A DNA stretch of 47,621 nucleotides from JBBKWX01 sp037969175 (GTDB lineage: Bacteria > Bacteroidota > Bacteroidia > AKYH767-A > JBBKVM01), in the NCBI GenBank assembly GCA_037969175.1, contig JBBKWX010000254.1, positions 1 through 47,621 on the forward strand, given 5' to 3'. The notes beneath the pieces were generated by a model, which saw nothing but the letters and a program-made list of their open reading frames with translations, did no database searches and had not been told where the DNA came from. Positions 24,043 to 33,707 of this stretch are shown in pieces. Position numbers and translations under genes: made by a program. Numbering within the stretch: position 1 is the stretch's first letter; each line of letters starts with the position of its first letter.

Positions 24043-24332
24043 AACTTAACGCCCTCCGGTGTGCGGAAAAAATTTGGATGTCGGTAAGTTTTATCATTTG
24101 CAGGATCAAATAAAGAACCAGTTTCTTCAGGTTGAGTTGCGACTATATTTTCACTTAAAACAACCCAGAAATTAATAGCTTCATTTCTTCTAGTATACAC
24201 ATCTCTCGCATTCTGAATTGCCATTTCTTTATCGGCTGCATGCACGCTTCCTGCATGTTCATGAGGTGCTCCAGCTTTCTTTTGCAGAAACACTTCCCAC
24301 AAAGGCCATTCGTTTTTTATTGATTCGCTCAT
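24039..24332 (-). CDS. paaB: PaaB, phenylacetyl-CoA epoxidase bridging subunit
   Basis: 97 residues (95 in E. coli). Typical sequence WPLWEVFLQKKAGAPHEHAG, SVHAADKEMAIQNARDVYTRR and INFWVV, forming the small alpha/beta subunit that bridges PaaAC heterodimers. Twelve bases after paaA, overlapping paaC by ATGA. Confidence 0.95.
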   Translation of the reverse strand: MSESIKNEWPLWEVFLQKKAGAPHEHAGSVHAADKEMAIQNARDVYTRRNEAINFWVVLSENIVATQPEETGSLFDPANDKTYRHPNFFRTPEGVKL

Positions 24333-24344
24333 CTAAATATATTT

Positions 24345-25283
24345 CTATGCGGCTACTTCTTTGTTTCTTTTTGATGCAAATGCTGATGCTGCATCTCTGA
24401 CCCATTTGCCATTCATATCAGCATCAATCCTCGCTTGTAATCGTTCTTGATTACATGGTCCCTGACCTTTGATCACAGAGAAAAATTCATCCCAATTTAT
24501 TTCACCAAATTCATAGTGGCGTGTCTCAGGATTGTATTTTAATTTTTCATCCGGAATCGTCAATCCAATGGCTTCTGCAGCAGGTACCGTTCTGTCTATG
24601 AATCGTTGTCTTAATTCATCATTCGACTGTAATTTGATTTTCCATTTCATCAGATCCCCACTATTTGGAGAATCTTTATCAGATGGACCCAGCATCATCA
24701 ATGAAGGCCACCACCACCTGTTCAAGGCATCCTGGGCCATAGCTTTCTGCTCTGGAGTTCCTTTTGCCAATACAGCCATGATCTCATAACCCTGTTTATT
24801 ATGGAAATTTTCTTCCTTGCAAACCCGGATCATAGCTCTTGCATAGGGACCATAACTGCATTTGGCCAACATTGTTTGATTAACGATAGCTGCTCCATCA
24901 ACCAACCATCCCACTGCTCCCATATCGGCCCAGGTCAATGTTGGGTAATTGAAAATACTGGAATATTTTGCCTTGCCTGATAATAATTGATCGGTCATTT
25001 CTCTTCTACTGGTACCTAAAGTTTCAGCACCTGAATAAATATACAATCCATGACCGGCTTCATCTTGCACTTTAGCAAGCAATACAGCTTTGCGTTTTAA
25101 ACTTGGGGCTCTTGTGATCCAGTTACCTTCAGGCAACATTCCTACAATTTCCGAATGTGCATGCTGACTCATCATTCGAGTCAACTGCTTTCGATAGTTT
25201 TCCGGCATCCAATCTTTTGGTTCAATCACATCCCCACTTGCGATCCGGGCATTAAACTCATCTATTTTCTTTTGATCTTCCAT
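24345..25283 (-). CDS. paaA: PaaA, phenylacetyl-CoA epoxidase catalytic subunit
   Basis: 312 residues (309 in E. coli). The di-iron four-helix domain is recognisable by AHSEIVGMLPEGNWITRAPS, the ligand motifs KVQDEAGHGLYIYSGAE (ExxH) and CKEENFHNKQGYEIM (ExxH), and the substrate-side WGP-like stretch RWWWPSLMMLGPSDKDS. It epoxidises the aromatic ring of phenylacetyl-CoA with O2, electrons coming from a PaaE-type reductase that is not encoded in this window. First gene of paaABCDGH. On the minus strand upstream, AAATTTTG (25298-25305) misses TAnnTTTG by one base and is the best promoter candidate. Confidence 0.96.
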   Translation of the reverse strand: MEDQKKIDEFNARIASGDVIEPKDWMPENYRKQLTRMMSQHAHSEIVGMLPEGNWITRAPSLKRKAVLLAKVQDEAGHGLYIYSGAETLGTSRREMTDQLLSGKAKYSSIFNYPTLTWADMGAVGWLVDGAAIVNQTMLAKCSYGPYARAMIRVCKEENFHNKQGYEIMAVLAKGTPEQKAMAQDALNRWWWPSLMMLGPSDKDSPNSGDLMKWKIKLQSNDELRQRFIDRTVPAAEAIGLTIPDEKLKYNPETRHYEFGEINWDEFFSVIKGQGPCNQERLQARIDADMNGKWVRDAASAFASKRNKEVAA

Positions 25284-25321
25284 GTTCTTTAATCAAACAA
25301 AATTTCAACTACAATAATAGC

Positions 25322-25361
25322 AAAAATCCTGCAGTCCTCAAAGCAGAGGATTGCAGGATTT
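25322..25361 (-). terminator. Rho-independent terminator of the giant T9SS gene
   Basis: On the minus strand AAATCCTGCA (25361-25352) pairs with TGCAGGATTT (25333-25324), with an inner TCCTC/GAGGA stem (25350-25346 with 25339-25335), then a short T tract. It separates the 2722-residue gene from paaA. Confidence 0.82.
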
Positions 25362-25384
25362 AAGCCCAACAACAGATCAGAATC

Positions 25385-28300
25385 TTAGTTTTTAACCAAT
25401 CTGAAATGTCTTATTTCATTCTCTTTTCTGATTTCAAGTACATAGATACCTGATGATATTTCTGTAAAATCAATCATCAACTTACTACCTGATAAACTTT
25501 GAGAACTGAAATTAACAACTCTTCCACTCAGATCCGTCAACTTGACCTCAGAGCCAAGGATCAGACCACCTGATGCTTCAATGATAAGTTCACCTATAGA
25601 AGGATTTGGATAGATTTTTATCGATGAGAATAATGCTTCATTAATTCCAACATTGGTTACATTAAATACTGCAGATATAGCCTGACAACCATTTGAATCG
25701 TCAATTGAAACAGTGTAGTTACCATTTTGTGTTGGAGTATACGTTTGAGCAATTGCTCCCGGTATTAAATTGCCATTTAAATACCATTGGTATGAACTGG
25801 CAAGTGTAGAACTTAACACTGATCCGTTGAGTGTTATAGATGGAGTAGAAGGAGCTCCAAATACCGTAACCAAAGCAGTTTGTGCAGTGCTTGTGCCACA
25901 GGAATTTACTGCAACCACACTGATAGTTCCTCCATTGCTGCCGGCTGTTGCAACAATATTATTTGCAGTTGAACTTCCAGTCCAACCCGAAGGCATTGAC
26001 CAAATGTAGGATGTAGCTCCAGATACTGGATTTACAGAATAGATCTGTAGAGAACCATCGCAAATACTTAGGTTTCCACTGATACTTCCCGGTTGTGCAG
26101 GAGCATTTTCAACGGATACACTTATGGTCTGAGTACTACTTGCCCCGCAAGCATTGTTTGCGGAAACTGAAATTATTCCACCGGTCGTACCTGAGAAAGC
26201 ATTAATTATGGTAGAAGTAGAACTTCCACCCCATCCTCCAGGTAAGGTCCATGAATAAGACGTTGCTCCCGGAATCGCATTAATGCTATAACTCAAACTG
26301 GCACCCGGACAAACAGTTGGATTACCTGTAATACTTCCGGGTTGAGCCGGAATCTGGTTAACAGTAACATTGTATGTTTGTGCCATGCTACTTCCGCATG
26401 AATTCACAGCAGTTACAGAAATGAGACCTGAATTCGAACTTGCAGTAGCATTGATGCTATTAGAAGTTGAAGAACCCGACCATCCTGAAGGTAATGTCCA
26501 AATGTATGAACTTGCTCCACTAACCGGAACTATGCTGTACAACTGAGTTGCTCCCTGACATAATGTAGCATTTCCGCTAATAGTTCCGGGTTGAACCGGT
26601 GTAGTATCAATAGTAATTACCAAAGTTGTAGCCGGTCCATTACCACAAGAATTACTTGCACTTACACTGATAGTTCCACTATTACTTCCTGTTGTTACAG
26701 ATATTACGTTTGAAGTAGATGATCCACTCCATCCTGAAGGCAATGTCCAGGTATATCCCGTTGCACCGCTAACTACTGGAACAGAATAAGTAAGAGAAGC
26801 ACCACCACAAGAATTTGAGCTGCCAACAATTGCACTTGGTTGTGGAGGAGTAGGACTCACTGAAATATTCAGACTTTGAGTTCCTGAAGTACCACAAACA
26901 TTCGACGCAGCAACCATGATGTTTCCACCTGCAGAGCCTGCCGTTACATTAATTGTTTCAGTAGATGATGATCCTCCCCATCCTGACGGTAAGGTCCATA
27001 CATACGAAGTTGCCCCTATAACAGATGATATACTGTAGGACTGAGAAGCAGATTGACACACTGTGGTAGATCCACTGATAACACCCGGTTGAGCCGGCGT
27101 TGTAACAACGATAATGTAATTTGTCTTTGTCAAGCTGTTTGAGCCGTTGTTATTTGATGCAACCAAAATAACATCATATGTTCCGGGAACAGAGTAAGTG
27201 ATGACAGGATTTTGAGCAGATGAAAATGATGGATTTCCACCTGTGAAAGTCCAGCTCCATCCTGTAGGTGCGCCATTACTGTTATCCGTAAAGGTTACTT
27301 GTGACCCGGCACAAATAGTAGTTGCACTAGCTGTAAAAGCAGAGACCGGAGGTGCAGAATTACTGAATTCATCAGCTCCGATATCAGGTGTCGATGGATT
27401 TCTTGGATCATTATCAATATCATTTGTCACTCCCGAAACAGGACTTCCTGCTCCAGATAATGCAGCTAATGATGTATGAAGATCACTGTTGGAAACAAAC
27501 GCCGGATTCACAGATTTCGAATTCACATCTTTTCCTGTTGCTGTTTGCCATGCAGCAAGGTTAGTGCGATTGGCTGTGTAAAATCCAATATTTGTTCCTG
27601 TTGTATAAATGTCATTGTAATTGGAAACATTTATGGAAGCAATTTGATCTACATAATATGCATATCCACCAGCGCTGGCAGAGAAAATATTATTCTGAAC
27701 CTGGATATTCCCGGAACCCGTTGTTCCACCTTGATAAAAAGCTCTTGATCCTGTACCGCTTCTTTGATTATGGATAGAATTATAATAGATATTCTGATAA
27801 TTTGAAGAAACAACGTACAGTGCGTAACCCGTACCGGCCCCCGTTCCCAGATGAATGAAATTATTTGCAATTACTCCTCTGGCACCACTGGTTCCTGTAC
27901 ATGTATTTAAATAAATACCATACACACCATTGCCCATCGAGATTTTATTTCTACTAACATTAATTGCACTCGAACATGAATTAAGATCCATGGCTATGAA
28001 AGAAGTGTAGGTGGTGTTAGTTGTAATTTCATTTTCTGTCACCTGAACAGAAGTCAAACTTCCTAATTCTAATCCTTTGTAATATTGATTAGAGAAATTG
28101 TTTTTGCTAAAACTGATCCCTGTTGCCGTTCCAAAATAGTAGATTCCGGTACTTCCTTTCAGGATCATATTTGAGCTGAAAATATTGTTATTTCCTGTAG
28201 TACCATTTTTAAATACTACAGCAAGATTAGAGCTGGTTGAAGTTGTAGTAGATCCTTCCAAAATACATGAGTTGATCAGGTTATTGTCAGAACTATTTTC

Positions 28301-31300
28301 TATTCTAAGAGCAGTAGAATATGTTGATCCCAATGCACGAATTGTCATTTTTTCAAGTGTGATATAATCACATGCATTCAGTCTCCAAGTATAATTATTT
28401 GTGGAAGTAGGAGTGTAGGTAATGATAACTGCTGTTGAATCATTACTCAATGATCTGAAGACAACTTTGTTTATTGCTGAAGTCCCTGCAACAGTACCAA
28501 TGCTCACTTGTTCATTATATATTCCATCCCGAACAAGGAAGGTTACCGGTCCGCAAACACCACCGTTTACAAGATCAGTAACAGCCAAATTCAAATTCGC
28601 ATAATTAGGAGATGTTCCTCCGATTGTATACGTGCCTGACATGGCTTTATATTTTGGAGAAACACTTGCCTGGTCATTGTGAGTAAATCCTTCAGGAGTT
28701 CCGTTTGGATTACTTGTATATGCAATGATAGAATAGGAAGTACCTAAATTAAAATTATAATATCCAATGGAGAATGGTCCCTGAACTCCGCCTTGAGCAA
28801 GGTTTCCTGTCCATGAATAAGGTGATTGTGATATTCCGTTTACAGACCAGTTTACTGTTACGGAAGTAAGATTTGATGTTCCATAATTTTTGATACTTAC
28901 AAAGACACTATCGTTAGTAATGCAATATGTCAACGCTTGATCAATAGATGTAACTCCTGCATCATTTAATGGTGTTGTCCATTCGGATGCACCCATGTCA
29001 GGAGTTGAAAGTCCTCTAACCAAGCCATCAATATCATCGTTCACTTCTGCCACCGGGAAACCAAGATTATCCAGTAAATAAGCTTGAAGATGTAGGTCGG
29101 AATTAGAAACAAATTCAGGATCTATAGAAACAGAATTAACATCTTTTGAAGTAGCACTTTGCCATGCAGCCAGATTGGTTCTATTTGCTGTATAGAAACC
29201 GACATTAGCTCCGGTAGTGTATAAATTATTATAATTAGAAACATTTATGGAAGCTATTTGATCTACATAATATGCATATCCACCTCCGGTTGCAGCGAAA
29301 ATATTATTCTGAACCTGAATATTTCCACTACCCGTTGTTCCTCCCTGATAGAATGCTCTCGATCCTGTTCCGCTTCTTTGAATATTAATTGTGTTATAAT
29401 AAACGTTTAGATAATTTGTACTCACCGCATGCAACGCATATCCGGTACCTGAACCACTTCCAAGATGAATAAAATTATTGGCAATCAATCCACGGTTAGA
29501 TATATTACCGGTACAGGTATTCAAGTAAACACCATAAATTCCGTTTCCAACCGAAATTTTGTTTTTCAAAATCTTGATTCCACTGTCACAGGTATTCAGA
29601 TCCATTGCTATGTATGAAGTATAGGTTGTTGAGGATGTGATGGTATTTCCTGTGATCTGGACAGATGGAATTGCAACCAACTCCATAGCTTTGTAATACT
29701 GATCCTGGAAAATATTATCTCTTATCTGGATACTGCTGCCGGCATTGTAATACAAACCTGTACTTCCTTTTTGAATTACATTCCAGGTAAATTGATTTCC
29801 GGTGTTGGTTCCGGTATTTTCGAAAATCACAGCAAAGTTAGTGCTGGTGGAAGTTGTCGTACTTCCTTCAACAATATTATTGGTGATGATATTATTGATA
29901 GAACCATTTTCAATCCGGATCGCATTGGCATAAGTAGAACCCAAAGCTCGTACTGTAACCTGACAAAGTATGACATGATCACATCCATTAAATCTCCAGG
30001 TATAGTTGTTGGTTGAAGTAGGAGTATAGGTGATTATGACTCCGGTAGAATCACTGCTTTGTGAACGGAATGTCACTGTGTTCAATGAAGAAGCTCCGGC
30101 GAATGCATCGACACTAACCTGTTCGTTATATACTCCGTCACGGATCAGAAAAGTAACCGGTCCGCAAACACCACCATTGACCAGATCTGTTACGGCTGCA
30201 CCAATGGTTGCATAATCCGGAGTTGTTCCACCAACGGTATAATTTCCCGACATGGCTTTGTATTTTGCTGCAACACTTGCCTGATCGTTATATGTGAAAC
30301 CTTCTGCTGAACCATTTGGATTGCTGGTGTAAGCGATAACTGCATATGCTGTTCCCAGACTGAAATTGTAAAATCCAACAGAGAATGGTCCCTGAACTCC
30401 ACCTTGAGCAAGATTCCCTGACCAGGAATAAGGTGTTTGAGAGATTCCATTTACGCTCCAATTGATAGTAGCAGATGTGAGGTTTGCAGTACCATAATTC
30501 TTGATACTTACATAGACACTATCATTACTGATGCAGTATGTCAAACCTTGATCAATGGATGTAACGCCGGCATCATTTACCGGAGTAGTCCATTCTGAAG
30601 CTCCCATATCAGGAGTTGTCAATGAACGGGGAAGGCCATCTATATCATCATTCACTTCAGGTAATGAGAATCCAAGATCATCCATCAAATATGCCCTTGC
30701 ATGCAGGTCTGAATTTGAAACAAATTCAGGATTAATAGAACTTGAATTTGCATCTTTTGAAGTTGCGCTTTGCCAAGCAGATAGTGTAGTTCGGTTTGCT
30801 GTCCAGAAACCAATATTAGCACCGGTGGTGTATAGATTATTATAATCTGAAACATTGATCGAAGCGATCTGATCTACATAATAGGCATACCCGCCACCAG
30901 TCGCAGCAAAAATATTATTCTGAACCTGAATGTTGCCATTACCGGTAGTCCCACCCTGATAAAATGCTCTGCTTCCTGTTCCACTTCTTTGTATATTGAT
31001 AGAGTTGTAATAGATGTTTTGATAATTGGATGAAACAACATACAACGCATATCCTGTTCCTGATCCAGTTCCAAGATGTATAAAATTGTTAGCGATCAAT
31101 CCTCTTAATCCACTGGTTCCGTTACATGTATTTATTGATATTCCATAAACACCATTTCCCATCGAGATCTTATTCTTCAAAACCTGAATTGCATTGGAAC
31201 AAGAGTTAAGATCGATCGCAATAAAAGAAGTATAAGTAGTTGAAGAACTTATTTGATTTTCGTTAACCTTAACAGCAGTTAAACTGCCTAATTCAAGTGC

Positions 31301-33553
31301 TTTATAATACTGATCGGTTAGCGTATTATTTCTGATAATAATTCCTGTTGCAGTACCGTAATAATAGATTCCTGTACTTCCTTTCAGAACAATATTATTT
31401 TCGAAAATGTTATTGTTACCACTGATGTTTACTTTGTAAACAGTTGCCAAATTTGCACTTGTTGAAGTGGTGGTGCTACCTTCAAGAATACAAGAACTGA
31501 AGCGATTATTATTTGAATTATTTTCGATTCTCAATGCAGTAGAATAGGTAGAACCCAAAGCACGGATCGTCATTTTCTCAAGATTGATATAATCTGCCGT
31601 GTTAATTCTCCAAGTATAATTATTGGTTGATGATGGTGTAGAGGTAACGATCACCCCAGTTGAGTCATTGCTTTGAGAACGGAAGGTTACCGTATTTACA
31701 GAAGAAGTACCCGCTACTGCTGAAATACTGATCTGTTCGTTATAAATTCCATCTCTTACAAGAAAAGTAACCGGACCGCAAACTCCACCATTCACCAGAT
31801 CTGTAACTGCTAGATTTATTGTACTGTAATCAGGTGTTGCTCCTCCAATGGTATATGTACCTGACATTGCCTGATACTTGGGTGAAACACTGGCTTGGTC
31901 ATTATGTGTGTATCCTTCAGGTGATCCATTTGGATTGCTTGTATAAGCAATAATAGAGTAGGTAGTACCCAGACCAAAGTTATAGTATCCTATTGAAAAT
32001 GGTCCTTGTACCGCTCCCTGAACAAGGTTTCCTGTCCAAGCTTTAGGTGTTTGTGTGATTCCATTTACACTCCAGTTGATAGTAACTGTTGTGAGATTTG
32101 CAGTACCGAAATTTTTGATCGAAACATATACACTGTCATTACTTATGCAATATGTTAATGCCTGATCGATAGAGGTAACGCCCGCATCATTTGCAGGAGC
32201 TGTCCATTCTGATGCTCCTATATCAGGAATTGACAAACTTCGGGTAATTCCATCAATATCATCCACTACTTCAGCAACAGGAAATCCTTGATTATCCAAT
32301 AAATATGCTTGAATATGCAGATCTGAATTTGAAACAAATTCAGGATTGATAGACTTGGAATTGACGTCTTTTCCGGAGGCACTTTGCCATGCAGATAAAG
32401 TTGTTCTGTTTGCTGTCCAGAATCCTATGTTTGCTCCTGTGGTATACAGATCATTATAATTGGAAACGTTGATCGAAGCAATTTGATCTACATAGTATGC
32501 ATAACCTCCGCCGCTTGCAGAAAAGATATTATTTTGAACTTGTAAATTTCCACTTCCGGTAGTACCGCCTTGATAATAACATCTTGAACCGGTACCGGTT
32601 CTTTGATTATTGATAGAGTTATAATAGATGTTATGATAATTGGATGAGACCGTGTATACACCATATCCAGTACCTGACCCCGAACCTAGGTGAATGAAAT
32701 TATTGGCTACTAGCCCACGATTGCTAACGTTCCCGGTACAGGTATTCAAGTTAATACCATAAATACCATTTCCAAGACTGATCTTGTTTTTAAGAACCTT
32801 TATACCTGCATCACACGTAAGGAGGTCAATTCCGATAAAAGAAGTATACGCAGTAAGTGAATTTATGGTGTTGCCCAAAACCTGAACTGAAGATGTGCTA
32901 ACCAATTCAATGGCTTTGTAGTATTGGTCAACGAAAGTATTTTTCTGAATCACGATTCCCGTTCCTGTATTATAATACAGACCGGTACTTCCTCTAAAGA
33001 TCCTGTTTTGATTGAATTGATTATTGGTATTGGTACCTGCATTTTCATACACAACAGCCATATTTGGACTGGTGAGTACGGTTGCTGTTCCTTCAAGTAC
33101 ATTATTCGTAATGATGTTATTTATAACCCCGTTATCTATTCTGAGTGCAGTAGCATAACTTGCTCCTGTTGCTTTCAAAGTCACAAGGCATATGGTAATG
33201 TAGTCAGCTCCATTTAGTTGCCATGTATAATTCGCAATTGAAGTTGGAGACCAGGTCACTATTACTGCTGTGCTATCAAACACTTCCGACTGAAATGTTA
33301 TCCTGTTCAAGGCAGAAGAACCTGTGATGGCAGGTAGATTTATCTGTTCATTATAGATTCCGCTTCTGATATTAAAAAACACAGGTCCGCAAACGCCATT
33401 GACAGTCAATGCTGAAACAGCATCATTTATAGTAACATAATCAGGAGATGTTCCTCCAATAGTGTAGTTACCGTTTAAACATTGTGCGGTTGCTGTAAAG
33501 CTGCTTGAAATGATCAATGCAAATAAGAAGAGTCGAAGTAATGTTTTCATCAT
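25385..33553 (-). CDS. Giant T9SS-secreted beta-helix / PKD surface protein
   Basis: 2722 residues. Signal peptide LLRLFLFALIISSSFTATAQ. Then four modules of about 537 residues (starting near 26, 562, 1100 and 1637), each opening with YTxGGTxPDYxTI and NGGVCGPVTFLxRDGIYNEQ, continuing as a right-handed parallel beta helix rich in NNI, YYNSI and NNFIHLG rungs, and ending with GASEW; in modules 1-3 a CARDB-like linker (NDAGVTSIDQ, NWSVNGI) follows. Next a PKD domain (about 2065-2145), five PKD-like domains of about 83 residues (each with QPGxISGxxxxC and YxWTLPSGW), an Ig-like domain with SSYQWYLNGNLIPGA, and a T9SS type A sorting domain (about 2640-2722, IYPNPS). The helices suggest polysaccharide binding or adhesion; no catalytic residues can be named. 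Monocistronic, with its own terminator. Confidence 0.93.
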   Translation of the reverse strand: MMKTLLRLFLFALIISSSFTATAQCLNGNYTIGGTSPDYVTINDAVSALTVNGVCGPVFFNIRSGIYNEQINLPAITGSSALNRITFQSEVFDSTAVIVTWSPTSIANYTWQLNGADYITICLVTLKATGASYATALRIDNGVINNIITNNVLEGTATVLTSPNMAVVYENAGTNTNNQFNQNRIFRGSTGLYYNTGTGIVIQKNTFVDQYYKAIELVSTSSVQVLGNTINSLTAYTSFIGIDLLTCDAGIKVLKNKISLGNGIYGINLNTCTGNVSNRGLVANNFIHLGSGSGTGYGVYTVSSNYHNIYYNSINNQRTGTGSRCYYQGGTTGSGNLQVQNNIFSASGGGYAYYVDQIASINVSNYNDLYTTGANIGFWTANRTTLSAWQSASGKDVNSKSINPEFVSNSDLHIQAYLLDNQGFPVAEVVDDIDGITRSLSIPDIGASEWTAPANDAGVTSIDQALTYCISNDSVYVSIKNFGTANLTTVTINWSVNGITQTPKAWTGNLVQGAVQGPFSIGYYNFGLGTTYSIIAYTSNPNGSPEGYTHNDQASVSPKYQAMSGTYTIGGATPDYSTINLAVTDLVNGGVCGPVTFLVRDGIYNEQISISAVAGTSSVNTVTFRSQSNDSTGVIVTSTPSSTNNYTWRINTADYINLEKMTIRALGSTYSTALRIENNSNNNRFSSCILEGSTTTSTSANLATVYKVNISGNNNIFENNIVLKGSTGIYYYGTATGIIIRNNTLTDQYYKALELGSLTAVKVNENQISSSTTYTSFIAIDLNSCSNAIQVLKNKISMGNGVYGISINTCNGTSGLRGLIANNFIHLGTGSGTGYALYVVSSNYQNIYYNSINIQRSGTGSRAFYQGGTTGNGNIQVQNNIFAATGGGYAYYVDQIASINVSDYNNLYTTGANIGFWTANRTTLSAWQSATSKDANSSSINPEFVSNSDLHARAYLMDDLGFSLPEVNDDIDGLPRSLTTPDMGASEWTTPVNDAGVTSIDQGLTYCISNDSVYVSIKNYGTANLTSATINWSVNGISQTPYSWSGNLAQGGVQGPFSVGFYNFSLGTAYAVIAYTSNPNGSAEGFTYNDQASVAAKYKAMSGNYTVGGTTPDYATIGAAVTDLVNGGVCGPVTFLIRDGVYNEQVSVDAFAGASSLNTVTFRSQSSDSTGVIITYTPTSTNNYTWRFNGCDHVILCQVTVRALGSTYANAIRIENGSINNIITNNIVEGSTTTSTSTNFAVIFENTGTNTGNQFTWNVIQKGSTGLYYNAGSSIQIRDNIFQDQYYKAMELVAIPSVQITGNTITSSTTYTSYIAMDLNTCDSGIKILKNKISVGNGIYGVYLNTCTGNISNRGLIANNFIHLGSGSGTGYALHAVSTNYLNVYYNTINIQRSGTGSRAFYQGGTTGSGNIQVQNNIFAATGGGYAYYVDQIASINVSNYNNLYTTGANVGFYTANRTNLAAWQSATSKDVNSVSIDPEFVSNSDLHLQAYLLDNLGFPVAEVNDDIDGLVRGLSTPDMGASEWTTPLNDAGVTSIDQALTYCITNDSVFVSIKNYGTSNLTSVTVNWSVNGISQSPYSWTGNLAQGGVQGPFSIGYYNFNLGTSYSIIAYTSNPNGTPEGFTHNDQASVSPKYKAMSGTYTIGGTSPNYANLNLAVTDLVNGGVCGPVTFLVRDGIYNEQVSIGTVAGTSAINKVVFRSLSNDSTAVIITYTPTSTNNYTWRLNACDYITLEKMTIRALGSTYSTALRIENSSDNNLINSCILEGSTTTSTSSNLAVVFKNGTTGNNNIFSSNMILKGSTGIYYFGTATGISFSKNNFSNQYYKGLELGSLTSVQVTENEITTNTTYTSFIAMDLNSCSSAINVSRNKISMGNGVYGIYLNTCTGTSGARGVIANNFIHLGTGAGTGYALYVVSSNYQNIYYNSIHNQRSGTGSRAFYQGGTTGSGNIQVQNNIFSASAGGYAYYVDQIASINVSNYNDIYTTGTNIGFYTANRTNLAAWQTATGKDVNSKSVNPAFVSNSDLHTSLAALSGAGSPVSGVTNDIDNDPRNPSTPDIGADEFSNSAPPVSAFTASATTICAGSQVTFTDNSNGAPTGWSWTFTGGNPSFSSAQNPVITYSVPGTYDVILVASNNNGSNSLTKTNYIIVVTTPAQPGVISGSTTVCQSASQSYSISSVIGATSYVWTLPSGWGGSSSTETINVTAGSAGGNIMVAASNVCGTSGTQSLNISVSPTPPQPSAIVGSSNSCGGASLTYSVPVVSGATGYTWTLPSGWSGSSTSNVISVTTGSNSGTISVSASNSCGNGPATTLVITIDTTPVQPGTISGNATLCQGATQLYSIVPVSGASSYIWTLPSGWSGSSTSNSINATASSNSGLISVTAVNSCGSSMAQTYNVTVNQIPAQPGSITGNPTVCPGASLSYSINAIPGATSYSWTLPGGWGGSSTSTIINAFSGTTGGIISVSANNACGASSTQTISVSVENAPAQPGSISGNLSICDGSLQIYSVNPVSGATSYIWSMPSGWTGSSTANNIVATAGSNGGTISVVAVNSCGTSTAQTALVTVFGAPSTPSITLNGSVLSSTLASSYQWYLNGNLIPGAIAQTYTPTQNGNYTVSIDDSNGCQAISAVFNVTNVGINEALFSSIKIYPNPSIGELIIEASGGLILGSEVKLTDLSGRVVNFSSQSLSGSKLMIDFTEISSGIYVLEIRKENEIRHFRLVKN
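25850..27105 (-). repeat. Five tandem ~250-bp PKD-like coding repeats
   Basis: Five units on the minus strand start near 27100, 26850, 26600, 26350 and 26100. Each encodes QPGxISGxxxxC..., a YxWTLPSGWxGSS core and a VxNxCG end. They lie between the PKD domain and the final Ig-like and sorting domains of the 2722-residue protein. Confidence 0.88.
27375..33475 (-). repeat. Four tandem ~1.61-kb beta-helix modules in A-B-A-B order
   Basis: Module starts (YTIGG codons) are near 33470, 31860, 30246 and 28636, giving periods of about 1.61 kb. Modules 1 and 3 share INNIITNN, NNQF, KGSTGLYYN-type text and QAYLLDNxGFPVAEV; modules 2 and 4 share LGSTYSTALRIEN, SCILEGSTTTSTS, KGSTGIYY(Y/F)GTATGI and LxxGLELGSLT-type text. 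The alternation implies that a two-module block was duplicated. Module 4 lacks the CARDB-like linker. Confidence 0.88.
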
Positions 33554-33574
33554 TGTAGATTAATTTTTGATTTT

Positions 33575-33618
33575 GCGAATATACAACCAATCTTCATCAC
33601 TATTTTAAGCGAATATAC
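33575..33618. repeat. 10-bp direct repeat upstream of the giant T9SS gene
   Basis: GCGAATATAC occurs at 33575-33584 and again at 33609-33618, 34 bp apart. On the minus strand each reads GTATATTCGC, whose TATATTCG differs from the TAnnTTTG box by one base. The copy nearer the gene lies 22 bp before the ATG at 33553. It may be a promoter or a regulator site. Confidence 0.35.
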
Positions 33619-33636
33619 TTTTGGATGCAACAGGAC

Positions 33637-33668
33637 AAAAAAAAACCGCAGCGACCGAGCTGCGGTTT
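33637..33668 (-). terminator. Rho-independent terminator after the coiled-coil gene
   Basis: On the minus strand AAACCGCAGC pairs with GCTGCGGTTT around a six-base loop (33653-33658), followed by nine T (plus-strand A run 33637-33645). It closes the regulator-kinase-OmpA-coiled coil unit. Confidence 0.92.
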
Positions 33669-33707
33669 AGAAAAATGAAAAAACAAAACAGAAAATGCTA
33701 ATAAACG

